NCBI GenBank assembly: GCA_963971225.1
Contig: OZ020269.1
Coordinates: 40,693,264 to 40,757,263 of the forward strand
DNA: 64,000 nt
Direction of reading: 5' to 3'
Origin: Melieria omissa
Taxonomy: Eukaryota > Arthropoda > Insecta > Diptera > Ulidiidae
Below, piece after piece: positions 43,181 through 53,535 of this stretch. Position numbers and translations under genes: made by a program. Position 1 is the stretch's first letter. Each line of letters starts with the position of its first letter. The notes under the pieces are model-generated. The model did no database searches and was not told where the DNA came from. It saw nothing but the letters and a program-made list of their open reading frames with translations.

Positions 43181-44145
43181 TTTATTTCCAAGTGTACTCT
43201 CCGAGCGGATGAATCACTTCTTGGACATCCTCTCCTCATGGAGCAACTCCTGTGGCCTTACGGCCAACCCGGAAAAGACGGATCCTCTTCTCTTCACAAG
43301 GAAGTACAAAGTTCCGCCTTTCAGATTCCCCGCCCTGAATGGAGCCCCGCTCAAATTGAGTAAGGAGGTAAAATACCTGGGGCTGATATTAGACTCTAGG
43401 CTCACCTGGAGCACAAACATCGCTGAAAGGGCAACAAGAGCCTCCAGGGCCATCTACTGCTGTAGACGGGCGGTGGGTGCCAGATGGGGGCACCAGCCAC
43501 GCGTCGTTTCCTGACTTTATAAGGCAGTGGTTGAGCCTATCCTTCTCTCAAGTGCTGTTGTCTGGTGGCCTGCGGCAGCCAGCCGAGTCAACCTGAAGCA
43601 GCTCGATAGAGTCAGGAGACTTGCTGCCACTCTCATTACTGGAGCCATTCGTTTTACGCCTACTAAGGCGCTTTTCGCTATCCTTAATTGGATCCCCTCG
43701 AGTCTTCTAGTCAGGCAGTCCGCCAAGATTGCCACTGTACGGCTAAATGACATATGCAGTTGGACACGAGCGGACCTGGGCCACACTAGAATACTAGGAC
43801 CTTCCAACCCCGACGAATATCGACTATATAGTCCTTCCCCCTAGCTTTGAGCGTAAGTTCACTATAGGGATCCCCAGCAGGAGCGACTGGACGGAAGGCC
43901 GTCGCCCGCTGCCAAACGCTATCGAAATCTTCACGGACGGCTCTAAACTTGATAATGGGGTCGGATGTGGGGTTTTCTGTGATCAATTAGGGGCTAGTAT
44001 TACTGCTCGTCTCCCTGACCACTGTAGCGTCTTCCAAGCGGAGACCATTTCTATACTGCTAGCAGTGGGCCCGTTGCAATCGCAACCCTCTCTTCCCTCG
44101 GCTATATGTATGTTCTCAGATAGCCAGGCAGCAATAAAATCTTTG
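43181..44145 (+). pseudogene. RNase H-encoding LINE, left part (RT thumb and first half of RNase H)
   Basis: Begins after the RT palm: MNHFLDILSSWSNSCGLTAN, then KYLGLILDSRLTW and RATRASRAIYCCRR. A stop near 43513 interrupts. Continues AVVEPILLSSAVVWWPAA and LDRVRRLAATLITGAIR to a stop near 43844, then the RNase H start EIFTDGSKL and VFQAETISILLA, ending FSDSQAAIKSL at 44145, exactly where BEL copy 3 is inserted. RNase H after RT indicates an I/LOA/R1-group LINE. The 5' part is truncated. Confidence 0.85.
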
Positions 44146-44394
44146 TGAATAAGCGTCTCTGTGTTGAGCCGTCGGCGGATTGCGGTAGAAAATTAAAAGA
44201 CCGGAGTGTTCGGGTTTGGGGTGTTTATTTGTTGCGATCAGAATAACAACTGAGGACGAGAAACACTGAACGAGACAAACGGCCGAAGCCGGGGAGCATA
44301 AATAGGGGGAACATTAGTACAAGAGGAAAAGGAAAGGAAGGGATTAGAGGTGGGATCGACAGAACACTGAACAACCACAGCACTCATTTAGCCA
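44146..44394 (-). repeat. 3' LTR of BEL copy 3
   Basis: 249 bp, TGGCTAAATGAG...GCTTATTCA when read on the minus strand. One mismatch to the partner LTR. Confidence 0.95.
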
Positions 44395-44961
44395 TCGCGG
44401 CCGCCATTGCAGAGTGCAATTGAAGTAATGTCCGGGGGAGGGTCGCCGAGACGCGGCTGAGGTCTGGCTGGTGCTGGTACGGCTCACGGCTGGCTGGCTG
44501 TGGGTGCGCTTGGGGTGCGCCGATGACCTTTCGTGCGGGGGATGACCCATCCGGCCGTGTGGGGCAGTCTCAGGGGAACCTGCTGCGATGGTCGGCTGAT
44601 CTGCAAAAAGGTTGAGATGTCAGAGGATTGAAATTAGAATGTGGACATCGTATGCATGGGAAATAGTGGCTAAGCTGTAGGTTTTGCGTAAGCCGAGGGA
44701 ATATGGGAAAAATACATATAACAATTGGCCAAGTTGCCATTTACTTTTTCGAAGGGAATGGGGATTTTCGCAGTATTTTTAGGTGTATATATTCCTGTTC
44801 GCAGGGCTCGAGAGAAGCAAGAGAATCGATCGAGAATGTCGCTTTGCTCTTCGAGAGGGTGGTGGCAGTCAACAGCTCTTTGATCCAGAATTGGAACTAT
44901 GTGAGCATGAGAATTACTAGAGCCGTTCCACCAGAGAGGGAGATCTTATAGATCTTGGAGT
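44395..44961 (-). other. BEL copy 3 3' untranslated region
   Basis: Matches 15504-15657 and 16346-16802 of copy 1 on the opposite strand. No conserved frame. Confidence 0.65.
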
Positions 44962-47429
44962 TTATACCCGATCAGTCCGACGTCTGCGGGATTGGCAGCG
45001 TTGGCGACTGTCCTCTTTTTGGACCCTGGTTGGAGTAGGCGCAATGAGGAACTGCGAGGGACTGCAATTTCCGTCAGTTGCTGTGAATGTGGGCCGTTTT
45101 TGTCGAACCCTTTTGGGGGACCTCATTAGAGGCGAAAGCCATCCTGCGGGGCCGAAACGTTTGGCAACGAAGGGCGAAATTTGCCGGTTTGAGTATGAGT
45201 TTGCAGGAGTGGTGGGCTCGAAGTGATTTTCCATTATTTCCTGAGGTGGAAACCCTGCGGGATTGAGGGCGGCAATCACTTGTGAAAGAGCTTCCTTTAG
45301 GGCAGGAAGATTATTTCGAAGGGCGTGTCCAGTGTGCATATGGCGACTTGGTACCTCTGTGGCACATGTCAGATGCGAAGAAGGGGGTACTGGACCGCTT
45401 AATACCCAACCGAATACTGTATGCTGAGCAAGTAAGCTGCCACATACATTCCGGTGGATACCTTCGAGCATGATCTGCGGGATGAGATCACTGCCAATCA
45501 CTATATCAATCTGCGCTGTCTCGAAGGGATTTGGATCAGCGAGTTCTAGCATGGCGAAATGTTTCATATTGGGAGCGTTTATGTGGGAAGATGGGAGCGA
45601 ATTCGTAAGCTCTTGGAGCACGATTGCTTGCACGGGAGTTTCGTGCTCGATTGGGGGACTGCCAATGTAAAGAAGCATGTATGATTGGCATTTTGCACAA
45701 TCTGACCGCCCATGCCCGAGATTTGGAAGGGAGTTTTCTCGATTGGCAATTTGAGGCGTTTCTGGACCTTCGAGGAAATGAAGGTACGCTGAGAGGCTTG
45801 GTCGATCAACGCTCGAACTTTAAACAACTTTCCTGCGTGCTCGATAGACACCATTGCCGTAGGCAGAAGGGATTGTGTGCCATTATTGGAGTGCAAGGCT
45901 TGTACTTGGGTCGTACTTTGCCTGGCAGATGTGCGGGGTTGCGCATCCGAAAGAAGGGAATGAGTAGCGGAGCTGTTGTGCGTTCGTTTTGGAGCTGTTG
46001 CGACCTGTGGAGTGGTCGAATGCGACAGATTAAGCGATTGAGAGAGCTGCGCATTGCCTTTGGGGAAATGAAGCATAGAATGGTGCTTCATTTGGCAATA
46101 TACGCACGTGAAATTGCTTGTACAATCTTTAGTGAGGTGTGCTGTAGCAAGACAATTCACACAGAGATTTTGCTTCTTAACGTATTTTAATCGACTCTGG
46201 GGGGTGAGTCCTTTGAAGTTCTGGCAAGTCCGTATGGGATGATTTGCGTTGCAGAGTTTGCACGCGAAGTCCCTTTTCACTTGAGTGTGATAATTTAGGG
46301 ATTTGTGTGGCCCATTTGGGAGGACATTGGAAGTCGAAGGCTGAGATTGTTTTGGCTTAGAAGGGCGAATACTTTGAAGCCGTTCAAGTACCTCATATCT
46401 GCCGGTCAGGAACTCATCCATTTGCGACCAGGGTGGCAGATCCTTCCGGGATGTCAGTGATTGCTCCCATAGAGCGAGTGTCTCTTGGGGCAATTTGGTA
46501 CAACATATGTAAACCAATAGCGGATCCCAATTGTCAGTGTCTACGGCCTGAGTATTGAGAACAGACGGACAATTGTTTATAGTGCTTTGGATCCGCTGTA
46601 GCGCCTCACTATTTTCAGTGTGGGCAGGAGCGATATTTAAAAGGGATCTGATTTGTGTATCAATGAGCATGCGTTTGTTTTCGAAGCGTGATCTTAGGGC
46701 TTCCCACGCGAGTCCGAAATTCTCATCGGTTAATGCATATTGCTTAACAATAGCACCGGCTTTACCTTGCGTCTTGTATCGTAGGTGATACAATTTTTGG
46801 GCTGGAGTGAGCTGGGGGTGGTTAATGTAAACCGCGGTAAACATGTCCCGAAAGGACGGCCATTGCTCATAGCCCCCGAAAAAGGTTTCGGTATCACAAG
46901 GTGGAACTTGTAGGCAAATGTAAGGGGTATTTGCTGGTTCTAGGGGTCGAACCGGTTCCATATGCGCAGCGGGCTGGGGGGACTGAATTTGGAGCATCTC
47001 AATGATGTCCGACATCTGAGCCATGCACAACTCGTACTGGTCTGTGCAGGCGTCGATTTTTTGCCTAGCCGACTCTTTGAAACCGTCGGGCAGGCTGTTG
47101 TCTTCAGCAATGAAGACTGCCTCATGTGCGCACATAAGCCTCTCCCATTGGGCTTGCAAATTTTTTTGCTTAATTTGGACCAGGGATTTGGTCAAATCCT
47201 CAATGGGAGCCGATGAAAATTTTGTGCATAATTGCACGAGTCTATCGGACTCGAAAATGAATTTTGCAACACTGGGATCGGTTGCTTTGGGGGTAGTAAG
47301 TTTGGAGCGTGTGTTGGGTGGCTCCCGAGTGACAGGAACTGTCAAACGTGCACTGGGTGACTTTGTGTATCTGGAGGAAGGAGTCTCCATTGTGACAAGT
47401 TGGCGTTTAGGGGATCGCTCAACAGGCAT
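44962..47429 (-). pseudogene. BEL/Pao Gag-protease frame, copy 3, one frameshift
   Basis: Starts MPVERSPKRQLVTME at 47429. Intact Gag with FFGGYEQWPSFRDMFTAVY at about residue 180 and KLYHLRYKTQGKAGAIV. Zinc knuckles from about residue 389 (CKLCNANHPIRTC, CVNCLATAHLTKDC, CVYCQMKHHSMLH). The protease stretch reads RALIDQASQRTFISS: Gly of the DQGS box is Ala. A one-base loss in a C run near 45630 moves the reading into the frame 45678-44962 (PVQAIVLQELTNSL, DLIPQIMLEG). That frame ends with the RT remnant FGPAGWLSPL and RRRRTDRV-stop. Before the frameshift 616 codons are open. Product if made: Gag with a doubtful protease. Confidence 0.9.
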
Positions 47430-49244
47430 TTTGTTTAAAAAACCTCGACAGGGGTAAAAGTTTAAATAAATATATGTAGGGTATTGTAAAATAGACGTGA
47501 AGTCTAACCGCGTCCGCGCGAACGATATTTGAAAATGGGAAGAGTTGGAAATGTGAAAACTCGTTCAAACGAATTTGAACACTTGTCGAGCAACAAATAA
47601 ATAAATAAATAAAAAGTTCTACACTTGTGTGTGTAAATGTGTAGGGAAATATATATGTATGGGTAATAAATAGAAATGTGAATATGGGAATTGAACAAAA
47701 TTTGTGTATAAGTATGTGTATTGGGAATATATGTATATGGGAAACAAATAAAATTTGTAAATGTGAATGGGGAATGTATTTACACGAATGGGGAATGTAT
47801 GTACTGGAATATAAATATATTATAAATGTGTAGTAAAATGTGTATGAAATTTTGTTTTTATTTGTGAATATTTGAATATATATATGTGTGTGTATGTAAT
47901 TATTTTTGTCAAATGGGGAATAAATATGTATGTGTATGAGTATAAATATGTGTCTGTCTAAATATATATATGTGTGTATGATTATTTGTTTTAGTTTGTA
48001 AATATAAGTGAAAATGTCAAAATAATTTTATGCACACAAATTTGTGTGTGCGAATGGGCGATATTTGTCCCACTGTATGCACTTGGGATGGCAGCGAATG
48101 TGCAGTGAAAGGGTATGAGTATGAGGAGAAAATGAGTAACTCGTCCCACTGTGCTTGTTTATTTACTTCTGCTAGCGAGAGTGGAAAAATGCTTAGGCAG
48201 AAGTAAGAATATGTAATTGCACTTGGAGGCAGCAGCGGGAGTGCTTGCTGCTTGTGCGTGCGTATATCGCACAAAGCGAAACGCGAAAATATACACAGGT
48301 GGGAGAGCGCGAGATCAACAGCTGGAGTGGTCGCTGCTGATCTGCGGTATGTACAAAGCAAGAGAAGGGGAAATGTGCAGATTAGAAACTTAGTGCGAAG
48401 CAGGCTGCAGCGAGAGTTTTTGCTGCTTTGCCTGCGTAGGTCGCACAAAGGGAAATGTGAACACAAAAAGCGCAAAATTATGTGCAGCAGCGGGATTGCT
48501 TACTGCACTGCGCTATTTTGTATGTGTACAAGCTACGTGTACACGAGAAGCGGGCTGTGGCGGGGTGGATACCAGTATAATTTTTGAACTGGATTTTTTA
48601 AGGGTTTTTTTATTTTGGGAATGGGTATATATTTTTATTTATTTATTGATGTTTTTAATATGTTTTGTGTTAGTGAATGTGTATTGTTAAGTGTTAATTT
48701 TGTAATAATAATTGTTGGGCTTATCTTTTTGGGGCCCAGTGCCCGAGAATGGGGATCTGCACTACTGTTTGTGCGTTTGTCCGCCGCTTGTGCGCTGATG
48801 TGTTGGCTGTTGTTGTTTGCCGTTGTTGCTGATTGTTGTTTGCGGTTGCCTGTCCTCTTCGTCTGCTTTGTGTTCTCTTGTGGTTGTGTTTGTTGTTGGA
48901 TTTATGTACGCTGCCTTTTTTTTATGTGTCACTGCACTGTTTTGCGGTTTTTTTTTTTTTTTTTTAATTTTGGAAATTTGTGCACTGTTTAGTTTTGTGG
49001 GTGCACTTTTTGGATGGTTTCACTGTTTGTTGCGTTGTCACTACTCGTGTTTTTTTTTTGTGTGTTTCACTTTTGTTAGTGTTCACCTTTGTGTTTGGCT
49101 TTTGTCTAATTTAAGTTTTTTGATTTGTTTGTCACTTCCCCTTTTTTAGTTCACTGTGTGCGTAATTTTAATTGTTGGTTTGGATTCTTTGTTTTTTAAA
49201 TGTTATTTGTTTTATTTATAAACATTCGCGGCTCGATCGCGAAT
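47430..49244 (-). other. BEL copy 3 leader
   Basis: 1.8 kb non-coding leader between primer site and gag, A/C-rich on the minus strand, with T/G-rich and TATATA stretches on the plus strand. Homologous to the leaders of copies 1, 2 and 4. The plus-strand frames at 48615-49149 are antisense artefacts of low-complexity sequence. Confidence 0.75.
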
Positions 49245-49258
49245 GGCTCGAAGGACCA
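49245..49258 (-). promoter_or_regulatory. Primer binding site of BEL copy 3, tRNA-Tyr type
   Basis: Minus strand TGGTCCTTCGAGCC directly after the LTR. Complementary to the 3' end of tRNA-Tyr. Confidence 0.78.
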
Positions 49259-49507
49259 TGAATAAGCGTCTCTGTGTTGAGCCGTCGGCGGATTGCGGTA
49301 GAAAATTAAAAGACCGGAGTGTTCGGGTTTGGGGTGTTTATTTGTTGCGATCAGAATAACAACTGAGGACGAGAAACACTGAACGAGACAAACGGCCGAA
49401 GCCGGGGAGCATAAATAGGGGGAACATCAGTACAAGAGGAAAAGGAAAGGAAGGGATTAGAGGTGGGATCGACAGAACACTGAACAACCACAGCACTCAT
49501 TTAGCCA
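49259..49507 (-). repeat. 5' LTR of BEL copy 3
   Basis: 249 bp; TGAATAAGCG...CATTTAGCCA on the plus strand. AATAAA is not in the usual place; the equivalent of GAATAAAGACC in other copies is altered here. Confidence 0.93.
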
Positions 49508-50236
49508 CTTTGATAGGTACATATACCTCTTCTAAACTGGTTGCAGAGTGCAGAGCAGCTCTAAATGACATATCGGAGCATGCCAGGGTTCACCTGAGTT
49601 GGGTCCCGGGGCATACCGGAATCGATGGCAACTGTGTGGCAGACGAGTTGGCCAGAAAAGGCACGCTGCTTCCAGCTCCTACTACGCTGTGTAGCACCCC
49701 CCTTGCGACTGTCAAATTGATAGTCAAGCAGGCCTATTCCCGCCTGGCTAACCGACTCTAGGCGGAGGAGAACCTATGTAGGATCTCCAAAGAAACCTGG
49801 CCGTCGCTTAACCAAGGCAGAACACGCGAATTACTCCGACTAAATCGGAATTCCATTTATTCCACAGTTTCTGTGCTAACGGGACACTGGACGATCGGCG
49901 CACACGCCAGGAGACTCGGTCTTCCCTTTAATGACTTCTGCAGCAGTTGTGATGATGCGAGCGAGGAGGAGAGCGTCGAGCACCTGATGTGCCACTGCCC
50001 AGCACTAGCGAGGAGACGTCTCCAAGTGCTGGGTGCGCCGTTCTTCAGCAGCTTGGCCGACCTTTCAGGAGCCAGCATTGGCGGATCGCCCGATTCATTG
50101 TGGAATCGGGATGGCTCCTGCCTAACATCCGGGGGGGTGTGCAAGACTGAAGGGCAGCCACGTCCTTCACGTAGTATCACAACGGGCCGCAGCGTGGCCT
50201 ACGTGAGCTCTTTAAGCTGCCACCCTAACCTAACCT
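49508..50236 (+). pseudogene. RNase H-encoding LINE, right part (RNase H end, zinc finger, 3' tail)
   Basis: Continues the frame broken at 44145: LIGTYTSSKLVAECRAALND, then VHLSWVPGHTGIDGN and ADELARKG, the C-terminal RNase H blocks. A stop near 49760 interrupts. The C-terminal CCHC-type region reads CSSCDDASEEESVEHLMCHC in frame 49873-50238. The element ends with GCCACCCTAACCTAACCTAG, a short CCTAA-repeat tail. Removing BEL copy 3 and one CTTTG restores continuity of the RNase H region at this point. Confidence 0.87.
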
Positions 50237-50820
50237 AGGATTTTAAATTTACTGTCCCAGTATTCGTTACTGAACCACTCTGAATTAACATTTTTGCAGT
50301 AATCGGATATATGCACAGATGTATGTGCCTCAATACCGATTTGTTGGGCTCCGACTAAAAGAATTTGAAGCAAAACCAAACAGCAACACAAAGAAGCATA
50401 CACACACAAAAACCACAAGAACAAAAATCATTAGCGCTGTTTTGAATCATGTTCGCTGAAACGGCGATCATTGCGCTAGCTAAGTGACGTCCTTTTGCTG
50501 GCGACAAATAAATGCCGAAATTCGCACAAAAAATTATTGAGCGACCAAAGCAGTCATCACAAAGTTAATGTACACACACATAGGCGTACCCAAAAACAAA
50601 TTTAGAGGGCAGAAATACCTCCATTTGAAAACCTATAATATAGAATACAAATAGAAAAGAATATAGAATTCTATATGTTTACAGAACATAGAATTTCGAA
50701 TTTTAGGGGCGCAAATACCGATCCGTGCTCCCTTCCCTGATACGCCCATGTGTACACAGGCGAAGCGGCATTTTCATTTCATGTGTGGTTGTTGGGTGAG
50801 TGTGCTTCAGTTTGCACAGC
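50237..50820. other. Spacer with weak dispersed repeat
   Basis: 50370-50530 resembles 41740-41860. A minus-strand frame at 50230-50424 was considered as an exon and rejected. 50630-50710 has repeated ATAGAATxx motifs. Confidence 0.45.
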
Positions 50821-50823
50821 TAA

Positions 50824-51219
50824 CAGTCAAACCTAAATTGGAGCGTCAGCGGCAAACAACTGTCAAAATTGCTTCATGCCCATACAAATTGTATGGGGCA
50901 AACCGCAATTGAAACGCTCTGAATTTCCAATTTTGACAAGGCGTTAGCGGTTGAAGTTGGCTGCGACAAACAAAAACGCCTGTGATTTATATTTGATTTG
51001 AGTTAAATTGTAAGGAATTTATTCAAATAAGAGCTAAGTTTTGTAAAATAATAATAATTTGTTTTTTTTTTGGCAACTAAACAGATATTTTTTTTACATT
51101 TGTTTTCATTTCATGATTTTGACAATCCCAACGCAACGCCTCAATTTGGGTATGCCGCACGGAGCGAGAGCGTTGCGTCAGAAAACGCAACGCTCAACGC
51201 TCCAATTTAGGTTTAACAG
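50824..51219. mobile_element. MITE family M1, copy 2 (TAA duplication)
   Basis: 396 bp, ends CAGTCAAACCTAAATTGGAG and inverted CTGTTAAACCTAAATTGGAG. TAA at 50821-50823 and 51220-51222. Its right end has an extra AACGCAACGCTCAACGCTCC segment also present in copy 3 but missing from copy 1. Confidence 0.9.
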
Positions 51220-51363
51220 TAATGAACGCAAACTGAAGCGCTCGCTCTCCTGCTGGCACCGCTCTTTCCCTTTTGTGGCTTCCCTCCGCACTCTGAAACT
51301 CGCAAACAAAAATTTGAATTTTTAGCTCAGATGCGCCTTCTATACACTTCATATTCTTTGATA

Positions 51364-52120
51364 CCAGCCAAGTCAAACCGCTGAAGCTACAAACATGAAA
51401 TTTTACAAGAAAGTACATCTGGAAAAATTAACCTTCGTTAAGAAGAGATTTTTTTAAATTCGGGGTCTAAAAGGGCAAAACATGGGTTAAGATGTTGTAT
51501 GAAGAAATGCGATTTAATGATAATACTCCAAATCAAAAATAATTCGACACGTATTTTTTATTTTTTTTTAAATCAAAACTTAATTGGGTGAACCAAGAAT
51601 TAAGGTTCGTATACGGAAAGACTACAAAAAAACAGTAACTATTGGCCCATTGACATAAAAATTTGTGAAAACATTTTAAATAAAAAATTATTTTTTACTT
51701 TTGTGAAAATCGAAATTTAATGAGATTAACCAACGGGTTAAAAGTTTGTATGGAGAAGCAAAATTTACCCGTTTGACTTCAAACTTGGTAAATGTATTTC
51801 AAATGCGAAATTATCAAACACGTGTTTCTCAGTTTTTTCAAAAATGTATTATTATATTATTGACTTCAAACGTGATGAAAGCACTCTTTATGAGAAACAA
51901 TTCGGGCGGGATTTTAAATTTTTAAAAACCGAAATCTAAAACCGTAAATCAAGGGTTAAAAGTTCGTATGGAAAAACATGATTTAATGGGGTTTTTGACT
52001 TGAAACTTTGTTAAAGTGCACCAAATGAGAAATTAAGCGGCACGTGTTTTTTATTTTTTCGAAAATCGAAATCTGACGGGGTCAACTATGGGTTAAGAGT
52101 TTGAGAGGTCAAATTACTTA
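51364..52120 (+). repeat. Dispersed repeat family R2, copy 3
   Basis: Most continuous copy: CGCTGAAGCTACAAACATGA at 51378, ATTCGGGGTCTAAAAG, GACTTCAAACTTGGTAAA, then CAAACGTGATGAAAGCACTC. It carries the uninterrupted TTAA site corresponding to MITE T3 in copy 1. Confidence 0.75.
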
Positions 52121-52811
52121 AAATATGACGAAAGCCCTTCAAATAAGATAAAAAAATAAATAAGATCTATTTAAGATAGATATATACAAATATATATACA
52201 TATATATATAGATAGATATATAGATAGATTCTTTATTCAATTCAATTCAACTCTAACATATATGTTTATAATGGTAAGCCCAGCTACATCGCAAAATAAA
52301 AGCTATTGATATTTAGTTAGCGGTAGGCAAACCGTACTTAGAACAAACAGACATAGCGGACAAAGCAAAACGCTCAACCGCACAGTTCGAGCAGTCAACT
52401 GAGACTGATAATTTCACATAATCGCAGACAATAGGTCCGAGTTATAATTCCGACGTCAATTTTAGGTGTAATGGTGGTGCCACTCCCTTTCCTCCAATGC
52501 TCACCCCATTCATTCAGCAGAAGGGCCTAAAGTTCTTACCAAGTTTTATTGATTCGCGACTTAAAGTTCAAAAGTTATGCGGAAAATTGGGCCTCAACAA
52601 AGAGCCACGTCCCTTGTTCAACGCCCTGGAAAGGAAATGACACGCCGAAATTATATGTGTGACTTTTGTATTGTGTGTAGACCGAAACTTTTCCATATTA
52701 AAGATTTGAATTGAAAGGTTGAAACAAGTTTTTTCTGTTTATGTATAAAAAACTAACAACATTTAGTAATTTAACAATTTTTAAGCGAAATTTAAAAGCA
52801 AACAAATGTTG
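52121..52811. other. Spacer: AT microsatellite and diverged R3-like sequence
   Basis: 52160-52235 is a TATA/GATA-rich low-complexity stretch. 52440-52650 resembles repeat family R3 (GGTGGTGCCACTCCC). No gene. Confidence 0.5.
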
Positions 52812-52815
52812 ATAG

Positions 52816-53123
52816 TGTAGTAAGCTTATTTTTTGTAACTTTCAGCTTACTTGCTTTATTTAATAGAAGTGTGTAATACAAAGGATTGGACAAAACAATA
52901 TATGAGGTAACTGGTGTCGTGCCGACTCCGCTCGGCACGTCCGTCTCGTTCGCTGTCACTTATTCGTCTCCCCGTGTCTTTCGCGCGGTTTTCACTTGCT
53001 ACTTTGGCTTTTGGCGGCAACGTCAGCCATCATGCCGCGAGTAGTGCCGTCGCTCGAGTGTTGCCAATGCACACTGAACAGTGCCACTGCTCGGGTGATG
53101 CCACCGTACCATTAAATACTACA
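52816..53123 (-). repeat. 3' LTR of gypsy C
   Basis: 308 bp uninterrupted; contains the empty site GTCACTTATTCGTCTCC of the MITE that sits in the partner LTR. Confidence 0.9.
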
Positions 53124-53269
53124 GTCGGCCGTTCTGACACTTTGATCGGCCCGATCAATCGATATACATAAGTGAGCTTACATACTACATAAGTGAGCTT
53201 ACATCCTACTACATACAATACAATCAAAAGGAACTTAATTTACAATGGTTGAACAGCTGGTCATTAAAA

Positions 53270-53535
53270 CTAGGGTGCTGAAGGCTGAAGATGTAAATTA
53301 GTTTCAATGAGGTGTTGCGGAAGCGACTCAATTACTTCGTTACTTGGAGGCTCAACCCACTTGCGAATATGGTTGGCTTCAAGGATGCCTTGATAGGGGA
53401 GTTGGGTAATGGGGCAATCATCGATGTCGCCTACGACATAGCGGTCATGAGGCAGCTTCTTGATTACCACATATGGACCCTTAAACTTCGGAATAAACTT
53501 CTTGTTGGTGCCAATGGTCGTAAATCGTAAGAACT
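53270..53535 (-). pseudogene. Gypsy C integrase C-terminal remnant
   Basis: Frame with FTTIGTNKKFIPKFKGPYVV, the C-terminal module (GPY/F type) that normally follows the integrase core, then NHIRKWVEPPSN. It joins directly to the RT frame near 53535, so RNase H, H2C2 finger and DDE core are missing. ACGATTT-like sequence at the junction may be deletion microhomology. Confidence 0.8.

Larger units (their letters stand above)
44146..49507 (-). mobile_element. BEL/Pao element copy 3, pol-less, very recent, CTTTG duplication
   Basis: Complete minus-strand element of 5362 bp inserted in a LINE RNase H frame. CTTTG lies at 44141-44145 and 49508-49512 (5-bp duplication). The two 249-bp LTRs differ at one position only (44315 T, 49428 C). 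Primer site at 49245-49258. Gag-protease frame 47429-44962 with one frameshift. Reverse transcriptase core, RNase H and integrase are absent. Confidence 0.95.

Noticed and set aside
48615..49149. Hydrophobic plus-strand frames rich in Phe/Cys/Val
   Set aside because: They are antisense to the A/C-rich BEL leader; similar frames appear wherever that leader occurs (10016-10254, 36590-36793, 62947-63333).
50205..50236. CCTAACCTAACCTA considered as telomeric sequence
   Set aside because: Only about two and a half units, located exactly at a LINE 3' end.
50230..50424. Minus-strand open frame with an acceptor-like TTCTTTTAG, considered as another host exon
   Set aside because: The translation (ISDYCKNVNSEWFSNEYW) matches no family I know, has no CD36 motif and its end coincides with the LINE insertion edge.
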